Part shown: positions 1 to 9,079 of the stretch, piece by piece
Numbering within the stretch: position 1 is the stretch's first letter
How the letters are laid out: each line of letters begins with the position of its first letter
From: Exiguobacterium sp. BMC-KP
GTDB lineage: Bacteria > Bacillota > Bacilli > Exiguobacteriales > Exiguobacteriaceae
DNA length: 64,000 nt
NCBI RefSeq assembly: GCF_001275385.1
Contig: NZ_LGIW01000015.1
Location: forward strand, 496,001 to 560,000
Direction: 5' to 3'
Program-made: the position numbers and the translations under genes
Notes under the pieces: generated by a model
Databases searched by the model: none
Told to the model about the DNA's origin: nothing
The model's input: the letters and a program-made list of their open reading frames with translations, nothing else

Positions 1-977
1 ACGCGTTACCAGGAACACCACAGATTCAAAACGTCATTCCTACGACGTTCTTTAAAACAGATATCTACGCTGCCCCAATCATGGGTTCAGTCGGTGGGTT
101 ATTCATCTTAGTCGTCGGGATGTGGTATCTCGAGTCACGCAAGAAAAAAGCCCATCAAGCGGGTGAAGGCTATGCTGGATTCGAAGCGACGGCTGCGAGT
201 GCCGCACCACAGATGGAATTGAAGAACGAACCGGAAATGACGCTCGAAACGGATCGTCAACCGGTCTATCGTCAAGTCCTAGCTTTCGTCCCACTCGTCC
301 TCGTTGCTGTCATGAACAAAGTCTTCACCCTGTCGATTCCGAAATGGTATCCAGAAGGGTTCGACTTCTCAGCAATCGGTCTAGAAGCATTCGGAAAGAT
401 TGAGACACCAGCTGTTCTTGCCATCTGGTCCGTCCAAATGGCATTGTTGATCGGAATTCTCGCAGCGATGCTGTATGACTTCCCGAAGATCAAGACGAAC
501 TTCCAAGCGGGTCTAAACGTCAGTATCGGCGGCGCACTCTTAGCCGTCATGAATACCGGTGCTGAGTATGGCTTCGGTGGTGTCATCGCCGCACTTCCAG
601 GATTCAAGTCCGTCTCAAGCGGGATCTCGGAAACATTCACGAATCCGCTCGTCAACGGAGCAGTCACGACGACGACGCTTGCTGGTGTTACTGGTTCAGC
701 ATCCGGCGGGATGGGGATCGCGTTAAGTGCGATGTCTGATAAATATACGCAGGCAATCACGTCAGGTGGTGTGCCGCCAGAAGTCATGCACCGCGTCATC
801 TCGATGGCGTCCGGCGGAATGGATACGTTACCGCATAACGGTGCCGTCATCACGTTGCTAGCGGTCACGGGACTCACGCACCGTCAGTCTTATAAAGATA
901 TCTTCATGATCACGATCCTCAAGACAGTGACGGTCTTCTTGATGATTGGATTGTATAGCTTAACTGGTTTGTATTAA
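1..977 (+). CDS. GntP-family permease, probable 3-hydroxybutyrate or short hydroxy-acid importer (5' end cut by window)
   Basis: The reading frame is already open at base 3 with no start codon, so the N-terminal part lies outside the window. What is visible is an integral membrane protein with long hydrophobic segments, a hydrophilic loop at roughly residues 40-80 of the visible part, and glycine-rich stretches such as the SASGGMG motif and SMASGGMDTLPHNGA, which are typical of the gluconate permease (GntP) superfamily. The gene sits 24 bp before scoA. In B. subtilis yxjC-scoA-scoB-yxjF a GntP-family carrier heads the same genes, so uptake of 3-hydroxybutyrate or a related acid is inferred. 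The exact substrate cannot be read from the sequence. Confidence 0.85.
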   Translation, partial: ALPGTPQIQNVIPTTFFKTDIYAAPIMGSVGGLFILVVGMWYLESRKKKAHQAGEGYAGFEATAASAAPQMELKNEPEMTLETDRQPVYRQVLAFVPLVLVAVMNKVFTLSIPKWYPEGFDFSAIGLEAFGKIETPAVLAIWSVQMALLIGILAAMLYDFPKIKTNFQAGLNVSIGGALLAVMNTGAEYGFGGVIAALPGFKSVSSGISETFTNPLVNGAVTTTTLAGVTGSASGGMGIALSAMSDKYTQAITSGGVPPEVMHRVISMASGGMDTLPHNGAVITLLAVTGLTHRQSYKDIFMITILKTVTVFLMIGLYSLTGLY

Positions 978-1001
978 AGACTTCAAAGGGGGCATCATCA
1001 G

Positions 1002-1703
1002 ATGAAACAGGGGAAAGTATATGCATCATTCGCGGAAGCGACAGCAGACATCTTTGACGGGGCGACGCTAGTCGTAGGGGGCTTCGGACTCTGCGGAATC
1101 CCGGAAAAATCAATCACGGCGCTACAAGAGAAGGGCGTCAAGGATTTGACGGTCGTCAGTAACAACTGTGGCGTCGATGATTTTGGACTCGGTCTACTCT
1201 TGCAGACGCGACAAATTAAGAAGATGATCTCGTCGTACGTCGGAGAAAACAAGACGTTCGAACAACAGTACCTCAGTGGCGAGATTGAAGTCGATCTCGT
1301 TCCCCAAGGTACGCTTGCGGAACGAATCCGGGCCGGTGGTGCTGGCATTCCTGGTTTTTATACACCGACTGGCGTCGGGACACCGGTTGCCGAAGGAAAA
1401 GAACAAAAGGAGTTCGACGGAAAAACGTATCTGCTCGAAGAAGGGATCGTCGGTGATTTTGCGATCGTCAAAGCCTGGAAAGCAGATCGTCTCGGGAATC
1501 TCGTCTTCCGAAAGACGTCACGCAACTTTAATCCGATTGTCGCAACAGCGGGAAAGGTAACGATCGTCGAAGTCGAAGAACTCGTCGAAGTTGGCGAACT
1601 GGATCCGAACGAGATCCATACACCTGCTGTTTACGTCCAGCGTATCGTCGTCGGGACGGATTATGAAAAACGCATCGAACGCCGGACTGTCCGGGAAGCT
1701 TGA
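1002..1703 (+). CDS. scoA: 3-oxoacid CoA-transferase subunit A
   Basis: 233 residues. Subunit A of succinyl-CoA:3-oxoacid CoA-transferase, which moves CoA from succinyl-CoA to acetoacetate. The family glycine-rich pattern [12 protein letters not shown] is near residues 26-37, and the N-terminal CoA-transferase I fold follows with conserved SNNCG and [17 protein letters not shown] segments. Length matches known A subunits. The ATG has an AAAGGGGG ribosome site just upstream. It is followed after 13 bp by the B subunit and preceded by a GntP permease, which fits ketone-body use. Identity as a CoA-transferase A subunit is firm; acetoacetate as substrate is inferred from the neighbours. Confidence 0.93.
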   Translation: MKQGKVYASFAEATADIFDGATLVVGGFGLCGIPEKSITALQEKGVKDLTVVSNNCGVDDFGLGLLLQTRQIKKMISSYVGENKTFEQQYLSGEIEVDLVPQGTLAERIRAGGAGIPGFYTPTGVGTPVAEGKEQKEFDGKTYLLEEGIVGDFAIVKAWKADRLGNLVFRKTSRNFNPIVATAGKVTIVEVEELVEVGELDPNEIHTPAVYVQRIVVGTDYEKRIERRTVREA

Positions 1704-1716
1704 GGAGGAGATCGAT

Positions 1717-2379
1717 ATGAAAACGACACGAGATATCATCATTGAACGCGCACTTCAGGAAATTGAAGACGGGATGTACGTTAACCTCGGAATCGGGATT
1801 CCGACATTGATCGCCAATGCGATTCCGGACGACATGCATGTCATGTTGCAATCTGAAAATGGCTTGCTTGGGATCGGACCGTATCCACTCGATCATGAAG
1901 TCGATGCCGACGAGATCAATGCCGGCAAAGAGACGGTAACGGCACAATCAGGAGCTTCTTACTTCGATAGTGCTGAGTCGTTCGCAATGATTCGCGGCGG
2001 GCATATCGATCTCGCGATTCTCGGCGGGATGGAAGTCGATCAGAACGGTGATCTCGCGAACTGGATGATTCCAGGGAAGATGGTCAAAGGAATGGGTGGG
2101 GCGATGGACCTCGTCAACGGAGCAAAACGCGTCGTCATCATCATGGAACATGTCAACAAACACGGTGAATCAAAAGTCAAACAGGCGTGTACCTTGCCGT
2201 TGACAGGACGCACCGTCGTCAACCGTCTCATCACGGACCGGGCCGTCTTTGATTTCACACCGGACGGGATGGTCTTGATCGAGACGCTGAATGGTCAAAC
2301 GGTCGAGGACGTCAAACAAGTCACGGAAGCACGGTTCACGGTCAGTCCGGAACTCGAGCGTGTGACGGTAGGGGAGTGA
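1717..2379 (+). CDS. scoB: 3-oxoacid CoA-transferase subunit B
   Basis: 220 residues from the ATG at 1717, chosen because GAGGAGG lies just upstream; the longer open frame upstream overlaps scoA. Subunit B carries the catalytic glutamate of this family, visible as Glu47 in the SENG motif, followed by GIGPYP. It pairs with ScoA to activate acetoacetate as acetoacetyl-CoA. Further family marks are NLGIGIPT near residue 23 and the [14 protein letters not shown] segment. The stop overlaps a possible GTG start for the next gene, so the genes are translationally close. Confidence 0.93.
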   Translation: MKTTRDIIIERALQEIEDGMYVNLGIGIPTLIANAIPDDMHVMLQSENGLLGIGPYPLDHEVDADEINAGKETVTAQSGASYFDSAESFAMIRGGHIDLAILGGMEVDQNGDLANWMIPGKMVKGMGGAMDLVNGAKRVVIIMEHVNKHGESKVKQACTLPLTGRTVVNRLITDRAVFDFTPDGMVLIETLNGQTVEDVKQVTEARFTVSPELERVTVGE

Positions 2380-2384
2380 AACTG

Positions 2385-3161
2385 ATGGTACAAGGAGATA
2401 TCGTACTCGTTACAGGTGCAGGGAGTGGGATTGGTCTTGAAATCTCAAAGGCGTTCGCAGCAGCAGGAGCGAAAGTCGTCGTCACGGATGTCCGTGCGGA
2501 AGCAGCAGAGGAAGCTGCAGCATCGATTCGTTCGGCCGGTCATGAAGCAGTCGGGATGACGTTAAACGTCACCGATGAAGCACAAGTCGAAGCGGTCTTG
2601 AAGCAAACGGTCGAACAGTTCGGTCGACTCGACGTCTTGATCAACAACGCCGGTCTTCAACATGTCTCACCGATCGAAGAGTTTCCGACGGAGAAGTTCG
2701 AATTGATGATTAAGATCATGTTGACGGCACCGTTCATGGCCATCAAACATGCCTTTCCGATCATGAAGGAACAAGGCTACGGTCGCATCCTTAACATGGC
2801 ATCGATCAACGGCTTGATCGGCTTTGCCGGTAAAGCAGCATATAATTCAGCGAAACATGGGTTGCTCGGTCTAACGAAGGTCGCAGCCCTTGAAGGTGCG
2901 GAGCACGGGATCACCGTCAACGCGATTTGTCCGGGTTACGTTGATACACCACTCGTTCGTAATCAAATGGAAGACTTAGCGAAAACACGACACGTCGAGC
3001 TTGAGAAGGTACTTGAAGAAGTCATCTATCCGCTCGTCCCGCAAAAACGTCTGCTCGCCGTCGAGGAAATCGCAGATTATGCGTTGTTCCTTGCGAGCCA
3101 CAAAGCAAAAGGCATCACCGGACAAGCGAACGTACTTGATGGTGGATACACGATTCAATAA
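2385..3161 (+). CDS. 3-hydroxybutyrate dehydrogenase (SDR family)
   Basis: 258 residues, the usual length for this enzyme. NAD-dependent short-chain dehydrogenase that oxidises 3-hydroxybutyrate to acetoacetate. The nucleotide-binding TGAGSGIG motif is near residue 10, NNAG near residue 88, and the catalytic YNSAK motif near residue 152. I chose the ATG at 2385 because GGGGAG sits 8 bases upstream; a GTG at 2376 in the same frame overlaps the scoB stop. The flanking CoA-transferase and thiolase complete the pathway to acetyl-CoA and support this substrate over other SDR options. It corresponds to yxjF of B. subtilis. Confidence 0.88.
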   Translation: MVQGDIVLVTGAGSGIGLEISKAFAAAGAKVVVTDVRAEAAEEAAASIRSAGHEAVGMTLNVTDEAQVEAVLKQTVEQFGRLDVLINNAGLQHVSPIEEFPTEKFELMIKIMLTAPFMAIKHAFPIMKEQGYGRILNMASINGLIGFAGKAAYNSAKHGLLGLTKVAALEGAEHGITVNAICPGYVDTPLVRNQMEDLAKTRHVELEKVLEEVIYPLVPQKRLLAVEEIADYALFLASHKAKGITGQANVLDGGYTIQ

Positions 3162-3174
3162 GGAGATGGAGCAG

Positions 3175-4365
3175 ATGAGTGAAGCAGTCGTCATCGTCAG
3201 TGCGACGCGCACGGCGATCGGGAATTTCAATGGAAGTTTGAAGGATGTCAAAGCAACGGAACTTGGAGCGACCGTCATCCGCGCAGCACTCGAGAAAGCT
3301 GGTGTCGCAGGAAGTCAAGTCGATGAAGTCTTTTTCGGCAACGTTCTCTCAGCAGGACTTGGTCAAAATCCAGCACGTCAGGCGGCACTGGCTGCTGGGT
3401 TACCAGAGACGTGTCCCGCGATGACCGTCAACAAGGTCTGTGGATCCGGGCTCTCTGCCGTCCATCTCGCGTATCAGGCAATCAAGTCAGGCGAAGCCGA
3501 CGTCATCGTTGCCGGTGGCATGGAGAACATGAGCCAAGCACCGTATGTCCTCGCGGGCGCACGGTCTGGACTGAAGATGGGTGACCAACCACTCGTCGAT
3601 ACGATCATCCAAGATGGACTCGAGTGTGCCTTTAACGACTATCACATGGGCATCACAGCAGAGAATTTAGCCGATGCGTATGAACTCTCCCGCGAAGCGC
3701 AGGATCAGTTTGCCGCGACGAGTCAGCAAAAAGCACAGACAGCATTAGCAGAAGGACGGTTCATCTCGGAAATCACACCGGTTCTGATTCCACAACGAAA
3801 AGGCGATCCGATTCGTTTTGATCAGGATGAGTTCCCGCGCGCCGGAACGTCTGTTGAAACACTCAGTCGTTTGCGCCCGGCATTCAAGAAGGACGGAACG
3901 GTCACGGCAGGTAATGCATCTGGTATCAATGACGGTGCTGCCGCGCTCGTCATCATGTCAGAGGAGAAGGCAAAAGAACTTGGCGTGACACCACTCGTTG
4001 AGATCGTCGCGAACGGAACGTCTGGTGTTGATCCGAGCATCATGGGGATCGGTCCAGTTCAAGCGGTTCAGAAGGCACTCGGTAAAGCGAAACTCTCGCT
4101 TGACGATATCGATGTCATTGAAGCGAATGAAGCGTTCGCAGCGCAATCCCTTGCGGTCGATGCGGAGCTTCAGTTCCCGCATGAGAAACTCAACCGGAAC
4201 GGCGGAGCAATTGCTCTCGGTCATCCAATCGGCGCGAGTGGGGCGCGGATTCTCGTGACATTGATTCATGAACTTGAGCGGACAGGTGAGACGCATGGTC
4301 TTGCGACGTTATGTGTCGGTGGCGGTCAAGGGGTGGCGACGATCGTAAAGTCTGTAAGAGGATAA
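3175..4365 (+). CDS. Acetyl-CoA acetyltransferase (thiolase)
   Basis: 396 residues. Thiolase that cleaves acetoacetyl-CoA to two acetyl-CoA in this operon. The acyl-accepting Cys89 is in [11 protein letters not shown], the catalytic His is in [10 protein letters not shown] near residue 350, and the second Cys is in CVGGGQG near residue 382. The ATG at 3175 is preceded by AAGGAG with 9 bases of spacing; an in-frame ATG at 3166 is too close to that site. It starts 13 bp after the dehydrogenase, as last gene of the operon, and is followed by a terminator. Confidence 0.93.
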   Translation: MSEAVVIVSATRTAIGNFNGSLKDVKATELGATVIRAALEKAGVAGSQVDEVFFGNVLSAGLGQNPARQAALAAGLPETCPAMTVNKVCGSGLSAVHLAYQAIKSGEADVIVAGGMENMSQAPYVLAGARSGLKMGDQPLVDTIIQDGLECAFNDYHMGITAENLADAYELSREAQDQFAATSQQKAQTALAEGRFISEITPVLIPQRKGDPIRFDQDEFPRAGTSVETLSRLRPAFKKDGTVTAGNASGINDGAAALVIMSEEKAKELGVTPLVEIVANGTSGVDPSIMGIGPVQAVQKALGKAKLSLDDIDVIEANEAFAAQSLAVDAELQFPHEKLNRNGGAIALGHPIGASGARILVTLIHELERTGETHGLATLCVGGGQGVATIVKSVRG

Positions 4366-4430
4366 TTGAATTAGCATGAATGAAAACACTACCTCAGTTC
4401 ACTATAACTTAAAGGAGTGTGTGACATTTA

Positions 4431-4463
4431 AGCTGTCTTCGTTTGATGAGAAGACGGCTTTTT
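4431..4463 (+). terminator. Terminator of the 3-hydroxybutyrate operon
   Basis: A 10-bp stem AGCTGTCTTC / GAAGACGGCT (4431-4440 with 4450-4459, one G-U pair) is followed by a run of T. It lies 65 bp after the thiolase stop. Confidence 0.85.
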
Positions 4464-4484
4464 CGTTTGCTAACACATATAGAA

Positions 4485-5366
4485 TTATTGTTCACTACTT
4501 TTCTTTGAAACTGCTACCCATACTTCACTGTACACCTGTTCAGGGTCGTCACCGTGAATCGTAAAGGAGATGGCAGGCAAGTTAATCAATTCATAACCAG
4601 AGGAAGGTAACCATTCAGAATATGAGCGAGCCATCGTCTCTTGTAAAGTTGCTGGGAAAGATCCACGATTCGGGAAAATGACCCATGTCGATGCAGCGAT
4701 GTACAACTGTTCAAGTCCTATACTGGAATCAGTTAATTTTTGTGTTGTAGCATATCCTAACATATGAGTAAGTGAACCGGTTTCTTCCTGGAATTGCTCC
4801 TCATGGTCAAATGATACATTCAATACATGATGAGGGTAAAGATCAGCCACTGCCTTCATTTGTTGTCTTTGCTCCGCAGTGATGGATTGGGCAAGCTCAA
4901 GGATGGATTCATTAACCCCTTCAAATTGAATTGAGACACGTTTAGAGACACCTGTTATAAAAAATGAACTTTTTTCTTCGATTTTAAACTCCATTGAAGT
5001 TCCTCCTTTAATTTCTAAATAAAATGTGAAAGGAGGAAAGGTTTTTTGAATCTGATGTTTTATGGCAAATGACGGTAAATAACCTGACCAGTTACGAAAA
5101 GCTCTCGAAAAACCTTCTACAGAACGGAAGCCATACTGGAAGGCGACCGTAGTGACAGAAGCACCTTGAATCAAGTCGCGATTCGCTTCTGATAAACGCC
5201 GTTGTTTAATATACTCCGTTAATGTTACTCCGGACATATAAGAAAACATTCTTCGAAAATGATAATCGGATAGTCCTGTCAGTCGAGTAATGTCTTGAGG
5301 TGATAGTTCTTCCGTCAAATGTTCATCGATATAACGCATTAATTGATTTAATTGATCGAGCAACAT
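4485..5366 (-). CDS. AraC-family regulator with GyrI-like effector domain
   Basis: 293 residues. Residues 1-105 form an AraC-type double helix-turn-helix (LSPQDITRLTGLSDYHFRRMF and SVTTVAFQYGFRSVEGFSRAF). Residues about 125-290 resemble the GyrI/SOUL-like ligand-binding domain found in BmrR- and Rob-type regulators, including a conserved YIAASTWVIFPNRG segment. Such proteins activate multidrug or stress genes on binding hydrophobic ligands. AAAGGAGGGG lies just before the ATG. It diverges from brnQ, 364 bp away, and no obvious target adjoins it. The ligand is unknown. Confidence 0.88.
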   Translation of the reverse strand: MLLDQLNQLMRYIDEHLTEELSPQDITRLTGLSDYHFRRMFSYMSGVTLTEYIKQRRLSEANRDLIQGASVTTVAFQYGFRSVEGFSRAFRNWSGYLPSFAIKHQIQKTFPPFTFYLEIKGGTSMEFKIEEKSSFFITGVSKRVSIQFEGVNESILELAQSITAEQRQQMKAVADLYPHHVLNVSFDHEEQFQEETGSLTHMLGYATTQKLTDSSIGLEQLYIAASTWVIFPNRGSFPATLQETMARSYSEWLPSSGYELINLPAISFTIHGDDPEQVYSEVWVAVSKKSSEQ

Positions 5367-5603
5367 TCATTCCCCTCCTTTCTCTATTCACTATACGTGC
5401 CGCTGACAAAGGAAACTTGATTCTTTACATACGAATTAAGTCGATTGGTGAGAGTCATCATTGTGAACAATTTATATTATCTTCTTTTTTAGAAAGAAGT
5501 GAAAGCTCCTACTCCGTCAGATGAACTTATGAATCCGGTTTCACGCTTCGACGCACAGACGTAACAAATTATGTAGAAACAAGATATATCAAACTTTCTG
5601 CAT

Positions 5604-5618
5604 AATTTTCAGAATATT
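5604..5618. promoter_or_regulatory. CodY box upstream of brnQ
   Basis: AATTTTCAGAATATT differs at one of 15 positions from the Bacillales CodY consensus AATTTTCWGAAAATT. It lies about 110 bp before the branched-chain amino acid carrier gene, a classic CodY target. It would repress the carrier when isoleucine, leucine, valine and GTP are plentiful. Site identity is by pattern only. Confidence 0.65.
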
Positions 5619-5675
5619 CTCCAGATAAACTCCTAGCACGAGCTCTTAAACGTATGTTATTCTTTCGAACGAAGT

Positions 5676-5704
5676 ACTTCATCAGCTTAGGGAGCGGATG
5701 AAGT
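5676..5704 (+). promoter_or_regulatory. Hairpin in the brnQ leader
   Basis: A perfect 8-bp stem ACTTCATC / GATGAAGT encloses a 13-base loop just ahead of the brnQ ribosome site (AGTGGGGG). There is no U-run, and no T-box signature (AGGGTGG) is present in the 364-bp intergenic region. It may modulate translation. The rest of 5367-5729 shows only the CodY box. Confidence 0.4.
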
Positions 5705-5729
5705 CGGAAATCATCAGTGGGGGTTTATT

Positions 5730-7070
5730 ATGTCTAAAACAGTTCCAACATCATTCATCATCGTCATCGGCATGATGCTCTTCGCCTTATTCTTCGGGGC
5801 AGGAAATCTCATCTTTCCGCCGATGCTCGGGCAGCTCGCAGGGGAGCATGTCTGGGTCGCCAATGCCGGCTTCCTCGTTACCGGTGTCGGTCTACCATTG
5901 CTAGCGATTCTTGCCTTCGCGTACTCAGGGGAACGCGATCTACAAGCGATGGCGTCACGAGTCCATCCTATTTTCGGAATCGGCTTCTCAGTCATCTTGT
6001 ATCTGGCAATTGGACCATTCTTTGCGATTCCACGTGCCGGAACGGTCTCATACGAGATCGGAATCAAGCCATTCTTCAGCGAGTCGACGAGCCACTGGCC
6101 ATTACTCATCTTCACGGTCTTGTTCTACACGGTTGCTTGTCTTTTATCGTTGAACCCGACAAAGATTGTCGATGTCGTTGGTAAAGTTCTGACACCGATC
6201 AAGATTACGTTCATTGGACTCTTGATTATCGTTGCTGTTCTTCATCCAATCGGAAGTTTTCAGAATCCTTTGAAGACATATCAGTCGAATGCCTTCTTTA
6301 ATGGTTTCCAAGAAGGATACATGACACTTGATGCGCTAGGTGCCTTCGTCTTCGGCATCATCATCATCGCAGCAATCAAGGAAAAAGGTGTCACATCGAA
6401 ACGACAATTGTTGCTGATTTGTACGAAAGCTTCTTTGATCGCAGCCGCTTTACTTGCGATTACCTATACAGCGCTTGCGTTCATGGGTGCGTCGAGTGTC
6501 TCGGAGATTGGTCAACTCGCAAACGGAGCCGAGATTTTGTCTGCCGTGTCGGATCATTACTTCGGTGAGTATGGCGCAATCTTACTCGGTCTGATGATTA
6601 CAGTCGCCTGTATGACGACAAGTGTCGGTTTGATTACGGCATGTGCGTCGTTCTTCTCGGCACTCGTGCCAAAAATCTCATACGTCAAATGGACGATTGG
6701 TCTATCAGTCTTCAGCGCACTCGTCGCGAACATCGGTCTGAACCAATTGCTCGCCGTTTCTAAACCAGTCTTGATGACGCTTTATCCACTGGCGATTTGT
6801 CTGATTTTCTTGACGTTCTTGCATCCACTCTTCAAAGGAAAACCAGCCGTTTACCAAGGGGCGCTATGGATGACATTCGTCGTCAGCTTGTTTGATGGAT
6901 TACAGACAGCAGGGCTCAATGTCTCGGTCGTCACAAAAGTGTTCAATGCGGTGTTACCTTTTGCTTCCGTCAGTCTCGGATGGGTTGTTCCAGCTATCAT
7001 CGGCGGGGTGATCGGGGCAATCGTTGGGAATAAAACAGCGGAGACACAATCGTCGTCGCGAGTTGCTTAA
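5730..7070 (+). CDS. brnQ: Branched-chain amino acid:cation symporter BrnQ
   Basis: 446 residues with about 12 hydrophobic segments. LIVCS-family carrier importing leucine, isoleucine and valine with sodium or protons. The N-terminal stretch FALFFGAGNLIFPP, then GVGLPLLAI and FFAIPRAGTVSYEIG, are hallmark BrnQ sequences. Length matches the family (about 440). It stands alone as a transcription unit, with a CodY box upstream and a strong terminator directly downstream. The ATG follows an AGTGGGGG ribosome site. Confidence 0.95.
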   Translation: MSKTVPTSFIIVIGMMLFALFFGAGNLIFPPMLGQLAGEHVWVANAGFLVTGVGLPLLAILAFAYSGERDLQAMASRVHPIFGIGFSVILYLAIGPFFAIPRAGTVSYEIGIKPFFSESTSHWPLLIFTVLFYTVACLLSLNPTKIVDVVGKVLTPIKITFIGLLIIVAVLHPIGSFQNPLKTYQSNAFFNGFQEGYMTLDALGAFVFGIIIIAAIKEKGVTSKRQLLLICTKASLIAAALLAITYTALAFMGASSVSEIGQLANGAEILSAVSDHYFGEYGAILLGLMITVACMTTSVGLITACASFFSALVPKISYVKWTIGLSVFSALVANIGLNQLLAVSKPVLMTLYPLAICLIFLTFLHPLFKGKPAVYQGALWMTFVVSLFDGLQTAGLNVSVVTKVFNAVLPFASVSLGWVVPAIIGGVIGAIVGNKTAETQSSSRVA

Positions 7071-7078
7071 TATCTCTG

Positions 7079-7132
7079 AAAAAAACCTGAATGATGGATT
7101 CCTGCTTTAAGAATCCCATTCAGGTTTTTTTG
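7079..7132 (+). terminator. Terminator of brnQ
   Basis: A long imperfect hairpin pairs AAAAACCTGAATG (7081-7093) with CATTCAGGTTTTT (7117-7129), with an inner GGATTC / GAATCC stem, and ends in a T-run. Confidence 0.9.
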
Positions 7133-7209
7133 TATGAAGATGTTTTTAAATGAAGCATCATTAGACATCAATTCAGAGGAATGAACCTTGTTCGGTTCCA
7201 AGATAGGTG

Positions 7210-7575
7210 TTAGGTAGAGGAAAGTACTCTGGTTCCTTGATGGAAATGCATTTTCCATTCGTCATCAATCCATTTCCATATCGAGCTGCGTAATGAAGAT
7301 TGATCATTTAATACGTCATAGATCCTGTAAGTCGTTAAAACAATTTCCTTTGAAAGCGGATGGATTTCAAAATCACTCAGCTGCATGTGGACAGTGCTTA
7401 GCTGAATTTGGTCTGTCCTTTCACCTCTATACATCATCTTGCCCGAACTACCAATTTCAAAAAAAGTTGGGGCTAATAATTTATGTAATTCTTCTGCGTT
7501 TCTTCGAATTTCGGATTCTAATAATTTTTGCTCTCGTTCGAGAAGTAACCTCTTTATTGAGTCGCTGTTGTCCAT
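7210..7575 (-). CDS. DUF4440 / SnoaL-like (NTF2 fold) protein
   Basis: 121 residues. The pattern LLEREQKLLESEIRRNAEELHKLLAPTF at the N-terminus, followed by a segment resembling FFEIGSSGKMMYRGE and a C-terminal WKWIDDEWKMHFHQGT strand, fits small DUF4440 proteins of the NTF2-like superfamily. These are small cone-shaped folds that bind small ligands or carry out minor catalysis. No function is assigned. It is convergent with brnQ and divergent from gldA. Confidence 0.75.
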   Translation of the reverse strand: MDNSDSIKRLLLEREQKLLESEIRRNAEELHKLLAPTFFEIGSSGKMMYRGERTDQIQLSTVHMQLSDFEIHPLSKEIVLTTYRIYDVLNDQSSLRSSIWKWIDDEWKMHFHQGTRVLSST

Positions 7576-7718
7576 TGTTATCTCTCCTATCTTCCTTTTT
7601 TCTATTTTATCAAATTGAAAGAAAGAATAGCCTGTGACTTATGATTCATGATATTTCACTAAGTCTGTCGAAATCTAGCCAATTTCTACATGTTTGACTC
7701 TCAGACGTCTAAGTGGGG

Positions 7719-7744
7719 GTTTAACGATCAGTCGAAACGGCAAT
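7719..7744 (+). promoter_or_regulatory. Possible sigma-B promoter before gldA
   Basis: GTTTAA, 14 bases, then GGCAAT. The -35 element matches the sigma-B consensus (GTTTAA) and the -10 element has one mismatch to GGGWAT. It is 55 bp before the gldA start. Confidence 0.35.
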
Positions 7745-7798
7745 TGCTCTACTGTATGTCATTGATCATCGTGCCCCTTACAGAAAGGATGTTGAAAC

Positions 7799-8911
7799 AT
7801 GTCAGAACGTGTCTTCATTAGTCCCTCGAAGTATGTCCAAGGAAAGGATGTCATTGACCGGCTCGGTACATATGTGAGCCCGTTCGGTGAAAAAGCGCTC
7901 GTCATCGCGGATGATGTCGTTTGGAAAATCGTCAAGGAACGTGTTGAGCAGTCGTTGTCGAGCGAAAACGTCGGCATCGAGAAAGCAGATTTTAGTGGCG
8001 AAGCTTCGCGCCATGAAGTGAAACGAATCGCTGAGCAGGCAAAAGCGGCAAATGTCCGATTCGTCATGGGTGTTGGTGGCGGGAAAACGCTCGATACAGC
8101 AAAAGCCGTTTCAGATGAACTGAACGTTTCCGTCGTCATCGTGCCGACACTGGCTTCAACTGACGCGCCAACGAGTGCTCTGTCTGTCATTTATTCCGAC
8201 GAAGGAATTTTTGAAAGTTATCGCTTCTATAAGAAGAATCCGGATCTCGTCCTTGTCGATACGAAGCTGATTGCGCAAGCACCAGCGCGGTTCTTCGCGT
8301 CCGGCATCGCTGATGCGCTGGCAACATGGGTCGAGGTCCGAAGCGTCGTCGCCTTTGGTGGACAGACGATGGCAGGCGGTAGACCGACGATTGCCGCGCA
8401 AGCCATCGCAAAACGGTGCGAAGAAGTCTTGTTCGAGCACGGGCGTCTAGCCTATGAATCCGTTCAGGCACAAGTCGTCACGCCGGCACTCGAAGCTGTC
8501 GTCGAAGCCAATACGCTCTTAAGTGGACTTGGCTTTGAGAGTGGCGGACTAGCTGCAGCGCATGCGATTCACAATGGATTCACGGCACTTGATGGGGACA
8601 TCCATCACTTGACGCATGGAGAGAAGGTTGCTTTCGGTACACTCGTTCAGCTGGCGCTCGAAGAACATCCACAAGAAGAAATCGAGCGGTATATCGCGCT
8701 CTACATGGATCTTGGCTTACCGGTGACGCTCGAAGACGTCAAGCTAAAGGATGCGTCACGTGAGGATATCGTCAAAGTCGGCGAGGCAGCGACAGCTGAA
8801 GGCGAGACGATTCACAGTGGATTCAACGTCACAGCTGACGAAGTCGCTGATGCGATCATCGCAGCCGATCGCTATTCGAAAGCGTACCAAACGAAACGTA
8901 TTTCTTCTTGA
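7799..8911 (+). CDS. gldA: Glycerol dehydrogenase, iron/zinc type
   Basis: 370 residues. NAD-dependent oxidation of glycerol to dihydroxyacetone. The NAD-binding [14 protein letters not shown] motif is near residue 92. Metal ligands expected for the family are present: Asp172 in GIADALATW, His255 in AAHAIHNGF and His273 in HLTHGEKV. The [17 protein letters not shown] segment is typical of GldA. An AAAGG site lies about 8 bases before the ATG. It is a single-gene unit with its own terminator. The family also acts on other vicinal diols, so the physiological substrate is inferred. Confidence 0.92.
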   Translation: MSERVFISPSKYVQGKDVIDRLGTYVSPFGEKALVIADDVVWKIVKERVEQSLSSENVGIEKADFSGEASRHEVKRIAEQAKAANVRFVMGVGGGKTLDTAKAVSDELNVSVVIVPTLASTDAPTSALSVIYSDEGIFESYRFYKKNPDLVLVDTKLIAQAPARFFASGIADALATWVEVRSVVAFGGQTMAGGRPTIAAQAIAKRCEEVLFEHGRLAYESVQAQVVTPALEAVVEANTLLSGLGFESGGLAAAHAIHNGFTALDGDIHHLTHGEKVAFGTLVQLALEEHPQEEIERYIALYMDLGLPVTLEDVKLKDASREDIVKVGEAATAEGETIHSGFNVTADEVADAIIAADRYSKAYQTKRISS

Positions 8912-8922
8912 TTAGGTATTTT

Positions 8923-8959
8923 AAAATCACTTTTTCTTTTTAGAAGAAGTGATTTTTTT
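8923..8959 (+). terminator. Terminator of gldA
   Basis: Stem AAAATCACTT (8923-8932) pairs with AAGTGATTTT (8947-8956) and is followed by T residues. Confidence 0.85.
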
Positions 8960-9040
8960 GTGCCCCTATTTAAAAATGATACAAGTATAAAATTGACAGT
9001 ATTAGATAGTGTTGGATATGATGAATTGCCATATACATAT

Positions 9041-9067
9041 AAAAAGGTACCTCCATTGAGGTACCTT
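9041..9067 (-). terminator. Terminator of the M23 peptidase gene
   Basis: A perfect 10-bp stem AAGGTACCTC / GAGGTACCTT with a 4-base loop lies 13 bp past the stop; on the minus strand it is followed by five U. Confidence 0.88.
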
Positions 9068-9079
9068 AAACGTGCTTGT

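Noticed and set aside
4376-4564. Open frame of 62 codons after the thiolase gene
   Set aside because: It runs through the operon terminator and into the convergent AraC-type gene, and its protein looks random.
5367-5729. Possible T-box leader for brnQ
   Set aside because: The T-box sequence AGGGTGG and a downstream terminator/antiterminator pair are absent; a CodY box explains regulation better.
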